From: DATADF01 sp046263155
Lineage (GTDB): Bacteria > Actinomycetota > CADDZG01 > WHSQ01
Length of the DNA: 5,439 bases
Direction of reading: 5' to 3'
Assembly: GCA_046263155.1 (NCBI GenBank)
Contig: JBHELF010000070.1
Coordinates: 1 to 5,439, forward strand
In this document: positions 1 to 4,361 of the stretch, piece after piece
Position numbering within the stretch: the stretch's first letter is position 1
Layout: each line of letters starts with the position of its first letter
The notes under the pieces: model-generated
Told to the model about the DNA's origin: nothing
Database searches by the model: none
The model's input: only the letters and a program-made list of their open reading frames with translations
Program-made: the position numbers and the translations under genes

Positions 1-257
1 GCCGGCGCGCTTTCCGGCTCGGCTCTGACCGCCGGCGGCGTGTGGAACTTCGTCAGCTCAACCCGGCCGTGGCCGTCCGGGGTCCGCATCATGGCGATGT
101 CGGCACGGACGTCGTTGAGCCCGACGACGCGGTCCACCCAAAGCCCCTCGACCGGCGCCTCGCCTTCCAGCTCCATACCGAGCTCGGCGAAGAACGCTTT
201 GGCAGCCTCGAGGTCGTCGACAACGATGAGAACGTTGTCCATCCGCTGAATCGTCAT
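1..257 (-). CDS. VOC (glyoxalase/bleomycin-resistance-like) protein, partial at the 3' end
   Basis: About 85 codons are visible before the window edge; complete members of this family are usually around 130-150 residues, so roughly the C-terminal half is missing. The protein begins MTIQRMDNVLIVVDDLEAAK and continues with a FF-ELG-MELEGE stretch, WVDRVVGLNDV, and a DIAMMRTPDGHGRVELTKF strand. This is the first beta-alpha-beta-beta-beta module of the vicinal oxygen chelate fold, and the E in RVELTKF is the position that often binds metal in these proteins. The substrate cannot be told from sequence. The ATG at 257 is the only in-frame start that keeps the first strand whole; M6 (ATG at 242) is an alternative. 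The Shine-Dalgarno is poor (GGGGA nearly touching the start). The gene lies 104 bases downstream of the DUF2269 gene on the same strand, so it could be cotranscribed, though the gap also allows its own promoter. The family call is secure and the function is not. Confidence 0.85.
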   Translation of the reverse strand, partial: MTIQRMDNVLIVVDDLEAAKAFFAELGMELEGEAPVEGLWVDRVVGLNDVRADIAMMRTPDGHGRVELTKFHTPPAVRAEPESAP

Positions 258-361
258 ATCCCCGGAGCATAGGGTCGGGTGTCGTCCTGCCGACGTCGTC
301 CGTCCGGGATGAACTGCAATAGATCAGGATCGTTTGCCACCGCCGCGAACGGGCTCGGAGA

Positions 362-922
362 TCATTCAGGACGTATGTCAGAGAATCTGGGGCCGCGTCC
401 CGCAGACAAGGCAGCAACTGTCACAAGGATGGCCAGGACCACCAGCAAGGTCACGACTTCTCCCCCGTCGGGCTTCACCGCCATGTCGAAGACGACCGTA
501 AATAGGATCGCGATGTCGATCCGTCCAACCATCAGGCGCCTCCTTGCCTCGGCGACGACAGCGGGGCTCAACCGAACATCGCGACTGATGATCTCGGCGA
601 TTCGCTCCCCTGTTGGTTTCAAGAACGCGATGCCGGTGATGAAGGTCGTAGCGAAACCGCCGAGCCCGATCAATATCCAAGGTGTCGTGAAGCCCCAATC
701 GCCCTCGATAACGAGCAAGACGCCCAAGACCAGGGTCGATAGGGCCGCCGGGATGAACAAGCGGGGGGCAAGCCATCCTTCGTCCTGAAAACCGCGGAGG
801 ACCTCCCCGGCATCCCCCGACCGGAAAGCCCGCTCCTGCAGAACGATCGTCAGCAGGCCCGCTCCCAGCCAGATGATCGCCGAACTGACATGCAGATACA
901 GCAAGATGTCGTAACGGGTCAT
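362..922 (-). CDS. DUF2269 family integral membrane protein
   Basis: This 186-residue protein has about five hydrophobic helices: residues 6-28 (with H11 and the run SSAIIWLGAGLL), 54-73, 81-101, 135-149 and 156-174. A charged cytosolic-looking stretch (102-134, ERIAEIISRDVRLSPAVVAEARRRL) separates helices 3 and 4. The N-terminal LYLHV-x-SAIIWLG pattern and the MAVKP motif after helix 4 are typical of the DUF2269 family of predicted integral membrane proteins, whose biochemical role is unknown. It should sit in the cytoplasmic membrane. The ATG at 922 is chosen because it opens directly into the conserved YDILLYLH start; no convincing Shine-Dalgarno precedes it. It is divergent from the LuxR-type regulator at 1028 across a 105-base gap, so it may be a target of that regulator, which is inference from position only. 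An overlapping ORF in another frame (378-929) is a shadow without membrane character. Confidence 0.88.
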   Translation of the reverse strand: MTRYDILLYLHVSSAIIWLGAGLLTIVLQERAFRSGDAGEVLRGFQDEGWLAPRLFIPAALSTLVLGVLLVIEGDWGFTTPWILIGLGGFATTFITGIAFLKPTGERIAEIISRDVRLSPAVVAEARRRLMVGRIDIAILFTVVFDMAVKPDGGEVVTLLVVLAILVTVAALSAGRGPRFSDIRPE

Positions 923-930
923 CGTTCAAA

Positions 931-981
931 CGAGCGCCAGCTCATGACGCAACCATCTCGCTTCACTCGCGGCGAGCGCCA
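931..981. repeat. Direct repeat CGAGCGCCA in the DUF2269/LuxR divergent gap
   Basis: The 9-mer CGAGCGCCA occurs at 931-939 and again at 973-981, 42 bases apart, which is close to four helical turns. The second copy overlaps a dyad, CTCGC-G-GCGAG, at 966-976. Spacing and location would suit regulator binding sites for the divergent pair, but short GC-rich repeats arise easily by chance in this composition. Confidence 0.3.
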
Positions 982-991
982 TACCAACAAT

Positions 992-1027
992 CTGGCAATT
1001 TTTCGGGCCTTTAGCTAACTTGACTGC
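992..1027 (+). promoter_or_regulatory. Candidate leaderless promoter for the LuxR-type gene
   Basis: A TAACTT hexamer (1016-1021) fits the TANNNT form of an actinobacterial -10 box. It lies 18 bases after CTGGCA (992-997), a four-of-six match to the -35 consensus, with an AT-rich stretch between them. The -10 box ends six bases before the GTG at 1028, so the predicted transcription start falls on or next to the start codon. The absence of any Shine-Dalgarno upstream of the GTG is consistent with a leaderless mRNA. Confidence 0.4.
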
Positions 1028-2065
1028 GTGGCGCGGAAATCGCTAGTTCAGATTCGCGACGAGCTGGGTCGGTTGAGCAGGAGCGGCCTGGACTGGCAGG
1101 CCTTTTCAGCAGAAGCGATCGGCGTGATCGGCGGCGTCGTCGGAGCCGATACGTGGTGCGTCGCTGCGGCAGATCCCTCGACGTTGATGATGACCGGCAT
1201 CACCGGCGACCATCCCGTAGACGATCATTCCCGGTTCTTCGAACTTGAGTACGGAGCCTCCGATTTCCTTCTGCAGACGGATCTCGCCCGCGCGAAACCT
1301 CACGTCGGAGCTTTGCATCTGACCACACGGGGACGACCACAGCTAAGCGTTCGCTGGCGGGAGATGTTCGAGCCCGTGGGTCTCCATGATCAGCTGCGCG
1401 GTGCCCTTGTGTCGCCGAGCGGATGCTGGGGGTTCTTTTCACTCGCTCGCGCGAAGAGCAGTCGCGTGTTCTCTGATTCGGATGTTGCATTTGTCTCGGC
1501 GGTGGTGAGGAAGTTCGCCGAAGGTCTCCGCGCCGCTGTTCTGGCAGATAGGGCGCAGACTCCGAACGCATCAAGCGATCCCGCGCTGCTCATGCTGGCC
1601 GATGACCTGACGGTGGTGGAGGTCTCAGAACGCACCCAGGAGGTCTTGGCCGAGAGCGTCCAACTTGGTGACCCCGCGCCGCCAGAGATCCTTGCCGTAG
1701 CGATCCAGGGGAGGCTGTCGATAGAGAGGCGCCCATCTGGACCGTTGGCCACGACGCGGCTCGCCGGTCCCAAGGGGTGGCTGAGGGCACACGCGATTCC
1801 CCTTGTCCGCCGTGAACAGACGCGAATCGCCGTCATCTTGGAACACGTCCCGCCCACGGAAGCAGCGGAATTGATGTTGCGAGCTCATGGCCTGACGCCG
1901 CGGCAGGCACAAGTGACGCGTCAGGTATTGGCTGGTTGCTCGACGGACGAGATTGCCCAAGCACTTCACGTTTCGCCGCTGACCGTGCAACAACATCTCA
2001 AGTCAGTATTCGCCAAGCTAGGGGTGGGAAGCCGTCGCGAGCTCGTCGCGAAGTTGTACTCATAG
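1028..2065 (+). CDS. GAF-like sensor / LuxR-type HTH transcriptional regulator
   Basis: This 345-residue DNA-binding regulator is cytosolic, with no signal peptide or membrane segment. Residues about 20-172 form a GAF-like sensor region, judged from the order of strands and the closing WGFFSLARA and FSDSDVAFVSAVVRKFAEGLRAAVL helix. Residues about 180-275 look like a small PAS-like or linker region (ALLMLADDLTVVEVSERTQEVLAE). Residues 289-345 are a clear LuxR-type HTH: LTPRQAQVTRQVLAG, then STDEIAQALHVSPLTVQQHL (recognition helix) and KSVFAKLGVGSRREL. It lacks a phosphorylatable receiver domain and an AHL-binding signature, so the signal is unknown. The start is GTG at 1028; no in-frame ATG offers a better N-terminus and no Shine-Dalgarno is seen. 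It is divergent from the DUF2269 gene and convergent with the VOC gene at 2172. The HTH is certain and the GAF call is moderately sure. Confidence 0.92.
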   Translation: MARKSLVQIRDELGRLSRSGLDWQAFSAEAIGVIGGVVGADTWCVAAADPSTLMMTGITGDHPVDDHSRFFELEYGASDFLLQTDLARAKPHVGALHLTTRGRPQLSVRWREMFEPVGLHDQLRGALVSPSGCWGFFSLARAKSSRVFSDSDVAFVSAVVRKFAEGLRAAVLADRAQTPNASSDPALLMLADDLTVVEVSERTQEVLAESVQLGDPAPPEILAVAIQGRLSIERRPSGPLATTRLAGPKGWLRAHAIPLVRREQTRIAVILEHVPPTEAAELMLRAHGLTPRQAQVTRQVLAGCSTDEIAQALHVSPLTVQQHLKSVFAKLGVGSRRELVAKLYS

Positions 2066-2100
2066 GTGTGCGACACGTCTATCTCTTACGGCACAGGAGT

Positions 2101-2118
2101 GCTGCTTATCCGAGCAGC
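2101..2118. terminator. Hairpin between convergent genes, possible bidirectional terminator
   Basis: GCTGCT (2101-2106) and AGCAGC (2113-2118) pair perfectly around a six-base loop, 36 bases after the LuxR-type stop and 54 bases beyond the VOC stop on the other strand. The location between converging genes suits a shared terminator. There is no real T-tract on either side, so it is weak as an intrinsic terminator. Confidence 0.35.
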
Positions 2119-2171
2119 TTCGGTTGCCTAGAAAAAGTGATGCGGTGGTCGAACCTCTATCGGATAGCCAC

Positions 2172-2549
2172 TTACCCAATCTGAACGACGGACAGGGAAT
2201 TGCCTGCGGGGTCGGTGAACCAGGCGACAGCGTGGCCCTCGTCCCGATAAATACCGCGCTGATCCGTGTCGACTCCCTCGTACCGTTCGAGCGGGACGCC
2301 TTGCGCGACCAATACATCGACTGCTTGCTCGATGCAGTCCACCGCGAAGTTCAGGACGGTGAAGGTGGCAGGAACGTGGTCGGGCTTCAGGTAGACGAGA
2401 GTGTCGTGACCGTCCGGGCCGTGAAGCCAGATGGGTCCACGTTCCCCCTCATCTGACACTCTCATCCCCAGGGTCTCGCCGTAGAACTTCCTGGCGGCGT
2501 CAAGGTCATCGACCGAAAAGCTTGCGAAGGTTCGCGTCGTGGGAATCAT
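2172..2549 (-). CDS. VOC family (glyoxalase-like) protein, divergent from marR
   Basis: This complete 125-residue protein has the paired VOC fold. Module one is residues 6-54 (TFASFSVDDLDAARKFYGETLGMRV, then PIWLHGPDGHDTLVYLK). Module two is residues 62-123 (TFTVLNFAVDCIEQAVDVLVAQG, then HAVAWFTDPAGNSLSVVQ). The length is normal for single-domain members. Two usual metal-ligand positions look changed: the first strand carries F rather than H, and the terminal GN-x-L-E pattern reads GNSLS, with S120 instead of E. The protein may therefore bind metal poorly or act as a binding protein, which is inference. The start is fixed by a strong AAAGGAG (2556-2562) six bases before the ATG. It is divergently placed from a MarR regulator with dyad operators between them, so it is probably the regulated target. 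The substrate is unknown. Confidence 0.93.
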   Translation of the reverse strand: MIPTTRTFASFSVDDLDAARKFYGETLGMRVSDEGERGPIWLHGPDGHDTLVYLKPDHVPATFTVLNFAVDCIEQAVDVLVAQGVPLERYEGVDTDQRGIYRDEGHAVAWFTDPAGNSLSVVQIG

Positions 2550-2555
2550 GGTCCG

Positions 2556-2562
2556 CTCCTTT
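2556..2562 (-). promoter_or_regulatory. Shine-Dalgarno AAAGGAG of the VOC gene
   Basis: On the minus strand AAAGGAG is followed by six bases and then the ATG at 2549. It is an almost ideal ribosome binding site and settles this start. Confidence 0.85.
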
Positions 2563-2605
2563 CACTCGGCCAGCTGGGGGAGATCCGCCGACCTCCTCCA
2601 TCGGC

Positions 2606-2614
2606 TGCTATAAT
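2606..2614 (+). promoter_or_regulatory. Extended -10 promoter (TGCTATAAT) for marR
   Basis: A perfect TATAAT (2609-2614) is preceded by TG at the extended -10 position. No good -35 is visible 16-18 bases upstream, as is common for extended -10 promoters. The predicted transcription start, near 2621, falls inside the first dyad at 2615-2630, which would let a bound repressor block initiation. Confidence 0.6.
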
Positions 2615-2649
2615 TGACATGATGTTGTCATATAGACAGTAGCCTGTCA
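2615..2649. promoter_or_regulatory. Two tandem dyad operators, (A/T)GACA-N6-TGTCA
   Basis: TGACA (2615-2619) and TGTCA (2626-2630) form an inverted repeat with a six-base spacer. AGACA (2634-2638) and TGTCA (2645-2649) repeat the same layout exactly 19 bases further on. A further half-site, TGACG, follows at 2654-2658. MarR dimers typically bind 16-20 bp dyads like these. The pair overlaps both divergent promoters, so the likely ligand is the adjacent MarR protein, controlling itself and the VOC gene. Confidence 0.6.
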
Positions 2650-2650
2650 A
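2622..2650 (-). promoter_or_regulatory. Candidate promoter for the VOC gene
   Basis: On the minus strand there is a perfect -35 hexamer TTGACA (2650-2645). Seventeen bases later lies CAACAT (2627-2622), only a three-of-six match to the -10 consensus. The -35 box overlaps the right half of the second dyad and the -10 overlaps the first, so repressor binding would cover it. The -35 is convincing and the -10 is not. Confidence 0.4.
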
Positions 2651-2658
2651 GATTGACG

Positions 2659-2667
2659 AAGGGAGGG
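2659..2667 (+). promoter_or_regulatory. Strong Shine-Dalgarno AAGGGAGGG ahead of a CTG codon
   Basis: AAGGGAGGG ends five bases before CTG (2673-2675), which is in frame with the MarR gene and followed by 28 more open codons up to the ATG at 2760. No ATG, GTG or TTG in that frame occurs between them. At the ATG itself the only purine run (AAAAGG) ends two bases away, too close to work well. The site therefore argues for translation from the CTG. Confidence 0.55.
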
Positions 2668-2759
2668 TCGATCTGGCGCAACCCCAAGTTCGTGTAGCGG
2701 CACGCAAAAGGTCCAAGCACGATCGCGACCGCGCAGACTCGACCCCTGAGCAAAAGGTC

Positions 2760-3230
2760 ATGAGTGGGATCGCCAAGACCATCTTCCGGCTCAATGGTCA
2801 GTTCTTGGCGCTTGGCGAGTCGCTCGCGCGACCGGTCGGGCTAACCGCATCCTGGTGGCAGATACTCGGCGCCGTGCTCGACGAGCCGCTCTCCGTGGCT
2901 GACATCGCCCGCAAGATCGGCGTGACGCGTCAGAGTGTGCAGCGAGTCGCGGACATCCTCGTTGTCGAAGAACTCGCCGAGTATCGCCCCAACCCGGCAC
3001 ACCGTCGGGCTAAGCTGCTGCACCCGACGGAGCATGGTCGCGTCACCGTCCGACGGATCACTCCGGCCCACGCCGCACTCGCCGAGAGACTCTCGAAGGA
3101 GCTCGGCGCCGAAGTCCTTCGGACTGCACTCGACAACCTGACGCAGCTATCCGAAGCCGTCGAGAAGCTCACCACCGACGACCGAGCGATCGGCATCAGG
3201 CGGAATCGTGGAGCGAACTCCGGCGGCTAA
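2760..3230 (+). CDS. MarR family transcriptional regulator
   Basis: From the ATG at 2760 the protein has 156 residues and is a winged-helix dimeric regulator of the MarR type. Residues 1-30 are the first helices (IAKTIFRLNGQFLALGE). LSVADIARKIG (44-54) and VTRQSVQRVADILVVEEL (55-72) are the HTH pair. EYRPNPAHRRAKLLHPTEHG (74-93) is the wing, with the basic NPAHRRAKL segment. Residues 100-138 are the C-terminal dimerisation helices. Coordinates use the first conventional start, but a CTG at 2673 with a strong Shine-Dalgarno would add 29 residues (a basic, charged tail ending STPEQKV), and MarR proteins commonly have residues ahead of the IAKTIFRLNGQ helix, so the real start is probably 2673. 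It is divergent from the VOC gene at 2549 with dyad operators between. It likely represses itself and that gene; the ligand is unknown. Confidence 0.93.
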   Translation: MSGIAKTIFRLNGQFLALGESLARPVGLTASWWQILGAVLDEPLSVADIARKIGVTRQSVQRVADILVVEELAEYRPNPAHRRAKLLHPTEHGRVTVRRITPAHAALAERLSKELGAEVLRTALDNLTQLSEAVEKLTTDDRAIGIRRNRGANSGG

Positions 3231-3313
3231 TCGAGCTGAGGAAAGAACCAAAAGGGCGCCTTCTCCTGAGCGACAAATGTGCGGAGAGCGGACTCGACGT
3301 TTGCCTCCCGCCT

Positions 3314-3333
3314 ACGCGAACGGTCTTTCGCGT
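3314..3333. terminator. Hairpin downstream of marR, possible terminator
   Basis: ACGCGAA (3314-3320) and TTCGCGT (3327-3333) form a perfect seven-base stem with a six-base loop, starting 84 bases after the marR stop. No T-tract follows, so a terminator role is only possible and a processing or pausing structure is equally open. Confidence 0.35.
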
Positions 3334-3345
3334 CCGTCTGCATTT

Positions 3346-3365
3346 GGGCAGGTGGCGGAATGGCA
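3346..3365 (+). pseudogene. tRNA-Leu-like 5' fragment
   Basis: Positions 3346-3365 read like the acceptor strand (GGGCAGG), positions 8-9 (TG) and D-arm (GCGGAATGGCA) of a bacterial tRNA-Leu. GTGGCGGAATGGCA is a very common string in tRNA-Leu genes. Beyond this the similarity stops: there is no anticodon arm, no GGTTCGA T-loop and no CCTGCCC acceptor partner within reach. It may be a decayed tRNA 5' end or coincidence. Confidence 0.3.
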
Positions 3366-3454
3366 CTGGATGGCAAGAAGTCGGTCACCCGATCGAGAGT
3401 TGTATCCGAGGGACAAGTTGTCGTCCCTCGACGTCGTATCTCGTCCTGTTAAGA

Positions 3455-3538
3455 GCGGAGGGCGTGGGACTCGAACCCACAAGCCCTTTCGGGCAACGGT
3501 TTTCAAGACCGCGCACGGATCTTCCGCACGGTCCCGCC
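3455..3538 (-). pseudogene. tRNA-Ser-like element: intact 3' part, degenerate 5' part
   Basis: Positions 3455-3511 are a 57-base copy, with one mismatch (3489), of 4172-4228 in the intact tRNA-Ser. They include the anticodon loop CTTGAAA (UGA), a variable arm closed by a GAAA tetraloop, the T-arm GTGGG-TTCGAGT-CCCAC and the acceptor strand GCCCTCC. The 5' part (3512-3538) is unrelated. Placed at the right length it gives GGCGGGA, pairing only five of seven with the acceptor strand, lacks T8, and has a D-arm stem containing two G-T wobbles and no properly placed GG. It is probably a non-functional remnant or an attachment-site-like duplicate. A divergent but working tRNA is less likely. Confidence 0.65.
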
Positions 3539-3656
3539 TCGTCACTCGCCGTCTTCCTGCCTCCGAGAGGGAGTGAGTTCCTCCTAACTGCCCTTGATCC
3601 ATCCCCCATAGTCCCGGAAAAGGAATGGCAGGAGAATGGCAAGAGTGCCGATACGC

Positions 3657-3662
3657 GGGAGG
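3657..3662 (+). promoter_or_regulatory. Shine-Dalgarno GGGAGG of the SRPBCC gene
   Basis: GGGAGG lies eight bases before the ATG at 3671. It decides this start against the much longer frame that opens at 3344. Confidence 0.8.
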
Positions 3663-3670
3663 CCAGCATC

Positions 3671-4093
3671 ATGAAGATCGAAGTCTTCGAAACGATAGAT
3701 CGTCCTGTGAGCACGGTGTTCGACTGGTACGCGCGCGACCACGTTCGTAACCATCCCCGTTGGGATCCCGACATGCACCTGGAGAAAGTGACAGACGGTC
3801 CGATCGGGATTGGAACGGTGATCCGACGACGCAACACCCACTTCGAGACTCCCATCGAAGGGACCATGGAAGTCATCGAGTTCGAACCCGAAGAGGCGTT
3901 CGGCGTCGTCATCCGAGATGGCCCCCAAGAGACGCGCGGCCGGGTCACCTTCCGTTCCGAAGATGGGGAGCAGACGAGGATCGGAATCTCCGCGGAATTC
4001 GAGGGCATGGATGAATCGCAGAAACCCCACATAACCACTCTCATGCAACGGAGTGCCTCAAATATCAAGCAGCTCATCGAATCTGACCTGTGA
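3671..4093 (+). CDS. SRPBCC family (polyketide cyclase/START-like) protein
   Basis: This 140-residue soluble protein fits the SRPBCC helix-grip fold. Residues 1-9 (MKIEVFETI) are the first strand, followed by RPVSTVFDWYARDHVRNHPRWDP (11-33), the usual short helices with a conserved W-DP turn. Strands follow at about 36-40, 46-60 (GIGTVIRRRNTHFET), 62-72 (IEGTMEVIEFEP), 77-83, 88-95 and 102-111 (TRIGISAEFEG). A long C-terminal helix (about 117-138, HITTLMQRSASNIKQLIES) completes the cavity. Such proteins bind or transform small hydrophobic ligands; the ligand here is unknown. The start at 3671 is supported by a good Shine-Dalgarno and by the family's usual N-terminus. The gene stands alone between a tRNA-Ser-like remnant and the convergent intact tRNA-Ser, bracketed by the 57-bp direct repeat, so it may have arrived as, or remain from, an inserted segment. 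Codon use does not differ obviously from its neighbours. Confidence 0.9.
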   Translation: MKIEVFETIDRPVSTVFDWYARDHVRNHPRWDPDMHLEKVTDGPIGIGTVIRRRNTHFETPIEGTMEVIEFEPEEAFGVVIRDGPQETRGRVTFRSEDGEQTRIGISAEFEGMDESQKPHITTLMQRSASNIKQLIESDL

Positions 4094-4172
4094 GCGCGCA
4101 TCGGCAGGTCGTTAAGTCCCTTGTGGCTCAGGAACAAGATCTGGTCCCGATTCGTCCGAACGGTCCCTAAGG

Positions 4173-4255
4173 CGGAGGGCGTGGGACTCGAACCCACAAG
4201 CCCTTGCGGGCAACGGTTTTCAAGACCGTCCGGTTGCCAATTACCGTAGCCCTCC
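4173..4255 (-). tRNA. tRNA-Ser (anticodon UGA)
   Basis: All arms fold. The acceptor GGAGGGC pairs seven of seven with GCCCTCC, with discriminator G as expected for serine. TA sits at positions 8-9. The D-arm is CGGT-AATTGGCA-ACCG with GG and A in place. The anticodon arm is ACGGT-CTTGAAA-ACCGT, giving UGA, which reads UCA and other UCN codons. The class II variable arm is GCCC-GCAA-GGGC. The T-arm is GTGGG-TTCGAGT-CCCAC. The 3' end is followed by CCT, so CCA is not encoded and must be added after transcription. At 83 bases it is short for a tRNA-Ser because of its small variable arm. It lies 106 bases downstream of serS on the same strand. Confidence 0.93.
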
Positions 4256-4361
4256 AGTAGGACATTAACGTTGGGGTCGGCGTTTCACTTCCGGACTGTC
4301 GTCGGTCTTCCCGCTCCGCCCGAAGCGCGGTTGGCTCAGAAACTGCAGGCCTTCTACGCGT

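Larger units (their letters stand above)
3231..3670. other. Gene-free interval between marR and the SRPBCC gene
   Basis: This 440-base stretch has no protein gene I can support. It holds a hairpin (3314-3333), a tRNA-Leu-like 5' fragment (3346-3365), a tRNA-Ser-like element (3455-3538), an imperfect GGAATGGCA/ATGGCAAGA repeat (3357-3378 and 3622-3644), and the ribosome binding site of the next gene. Open frames crossing it, including one from 3344 running into the SRPBCC gene, are artefacts of tRNA-like sequence. Confidence 0.6.
3455..4228 (-). repeat. 57-bp direct repeat of tRNA-Ser 3' part flanking the SRPBCC gene
   Basis: The copies are 3455-3511 and 4172-4228, offset by 717 bases, same orientation, with one mismatch (T at 3489, G at 4206). 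The mismatch falls in the variable-arm tetraloop (GAAA or GCAA), where it leaves the fold unchanged. Similarity ends sharply at the anticodon-stem side and just past the discriminator base. This is the geometry of attL/attR around an element inserted at a tRNA 3' end, but no recombinase gene lies between. Confidence 0.7.

Noticed and set aside
279..788. Plus-strand 169-codon frame opposite the DUF2269 gene
   Set aside because: The sequence is Ser/Thr/Arg-rich with no family features, while the opposite strand encodes a clear membrane protein.
1390..1857. Minus-strand 155-codon frame inside the LuxR-type gene
   Set aside because: Low-complexity Ser/Arg/Ala shadow of a well-supported regulator.
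3559..3564. GGAGGC (minus strand) as the true 5' acceptor strand of the tRNA-Ser-like element, implying an intron
   Set aside because: It would need about 25 extra bases in the D-arm region, which is not a known bacterial tRNA intron position, and it matches only six of the seven acceptor bases.
3344..3670. A 109-codon upstream extension of the SRPBCC frame from an ATG at 3344
   Set aside because: It translates antisense tRNA-Ser sequence (EGVGLEPTSPFGQRFSRP), a known type of spurious peptide. A strong Shine-Dalgarno and the family's N-terminus place the start at 3671.
4120..4138. CTTGT-N9-ACAAG hairpin after the SRPBCC stop as a terminator
   Set aside because: Only five pairs, a nine-base loop and no T-tract; indistinguishable from chance.
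3385..4197. Long minus-strand frame of 270 codons across the SRPBCC gene and tRNA copies
   Set aside because: It is a shadow of the plus-strand gene and reads through both tRNA-like elements (GLVGSSPTPSALN, MGSSPTPSALG); no domain is recognisable.
4173..4255. tRNA-Sec instead of tRNA-Ser
   Set aside because: The seven-base anticodon loop CTTGAAA gives UGA, not UCA, and the acceptor stem has seven pairs, not the eight of bacterial tRNA-Sec.
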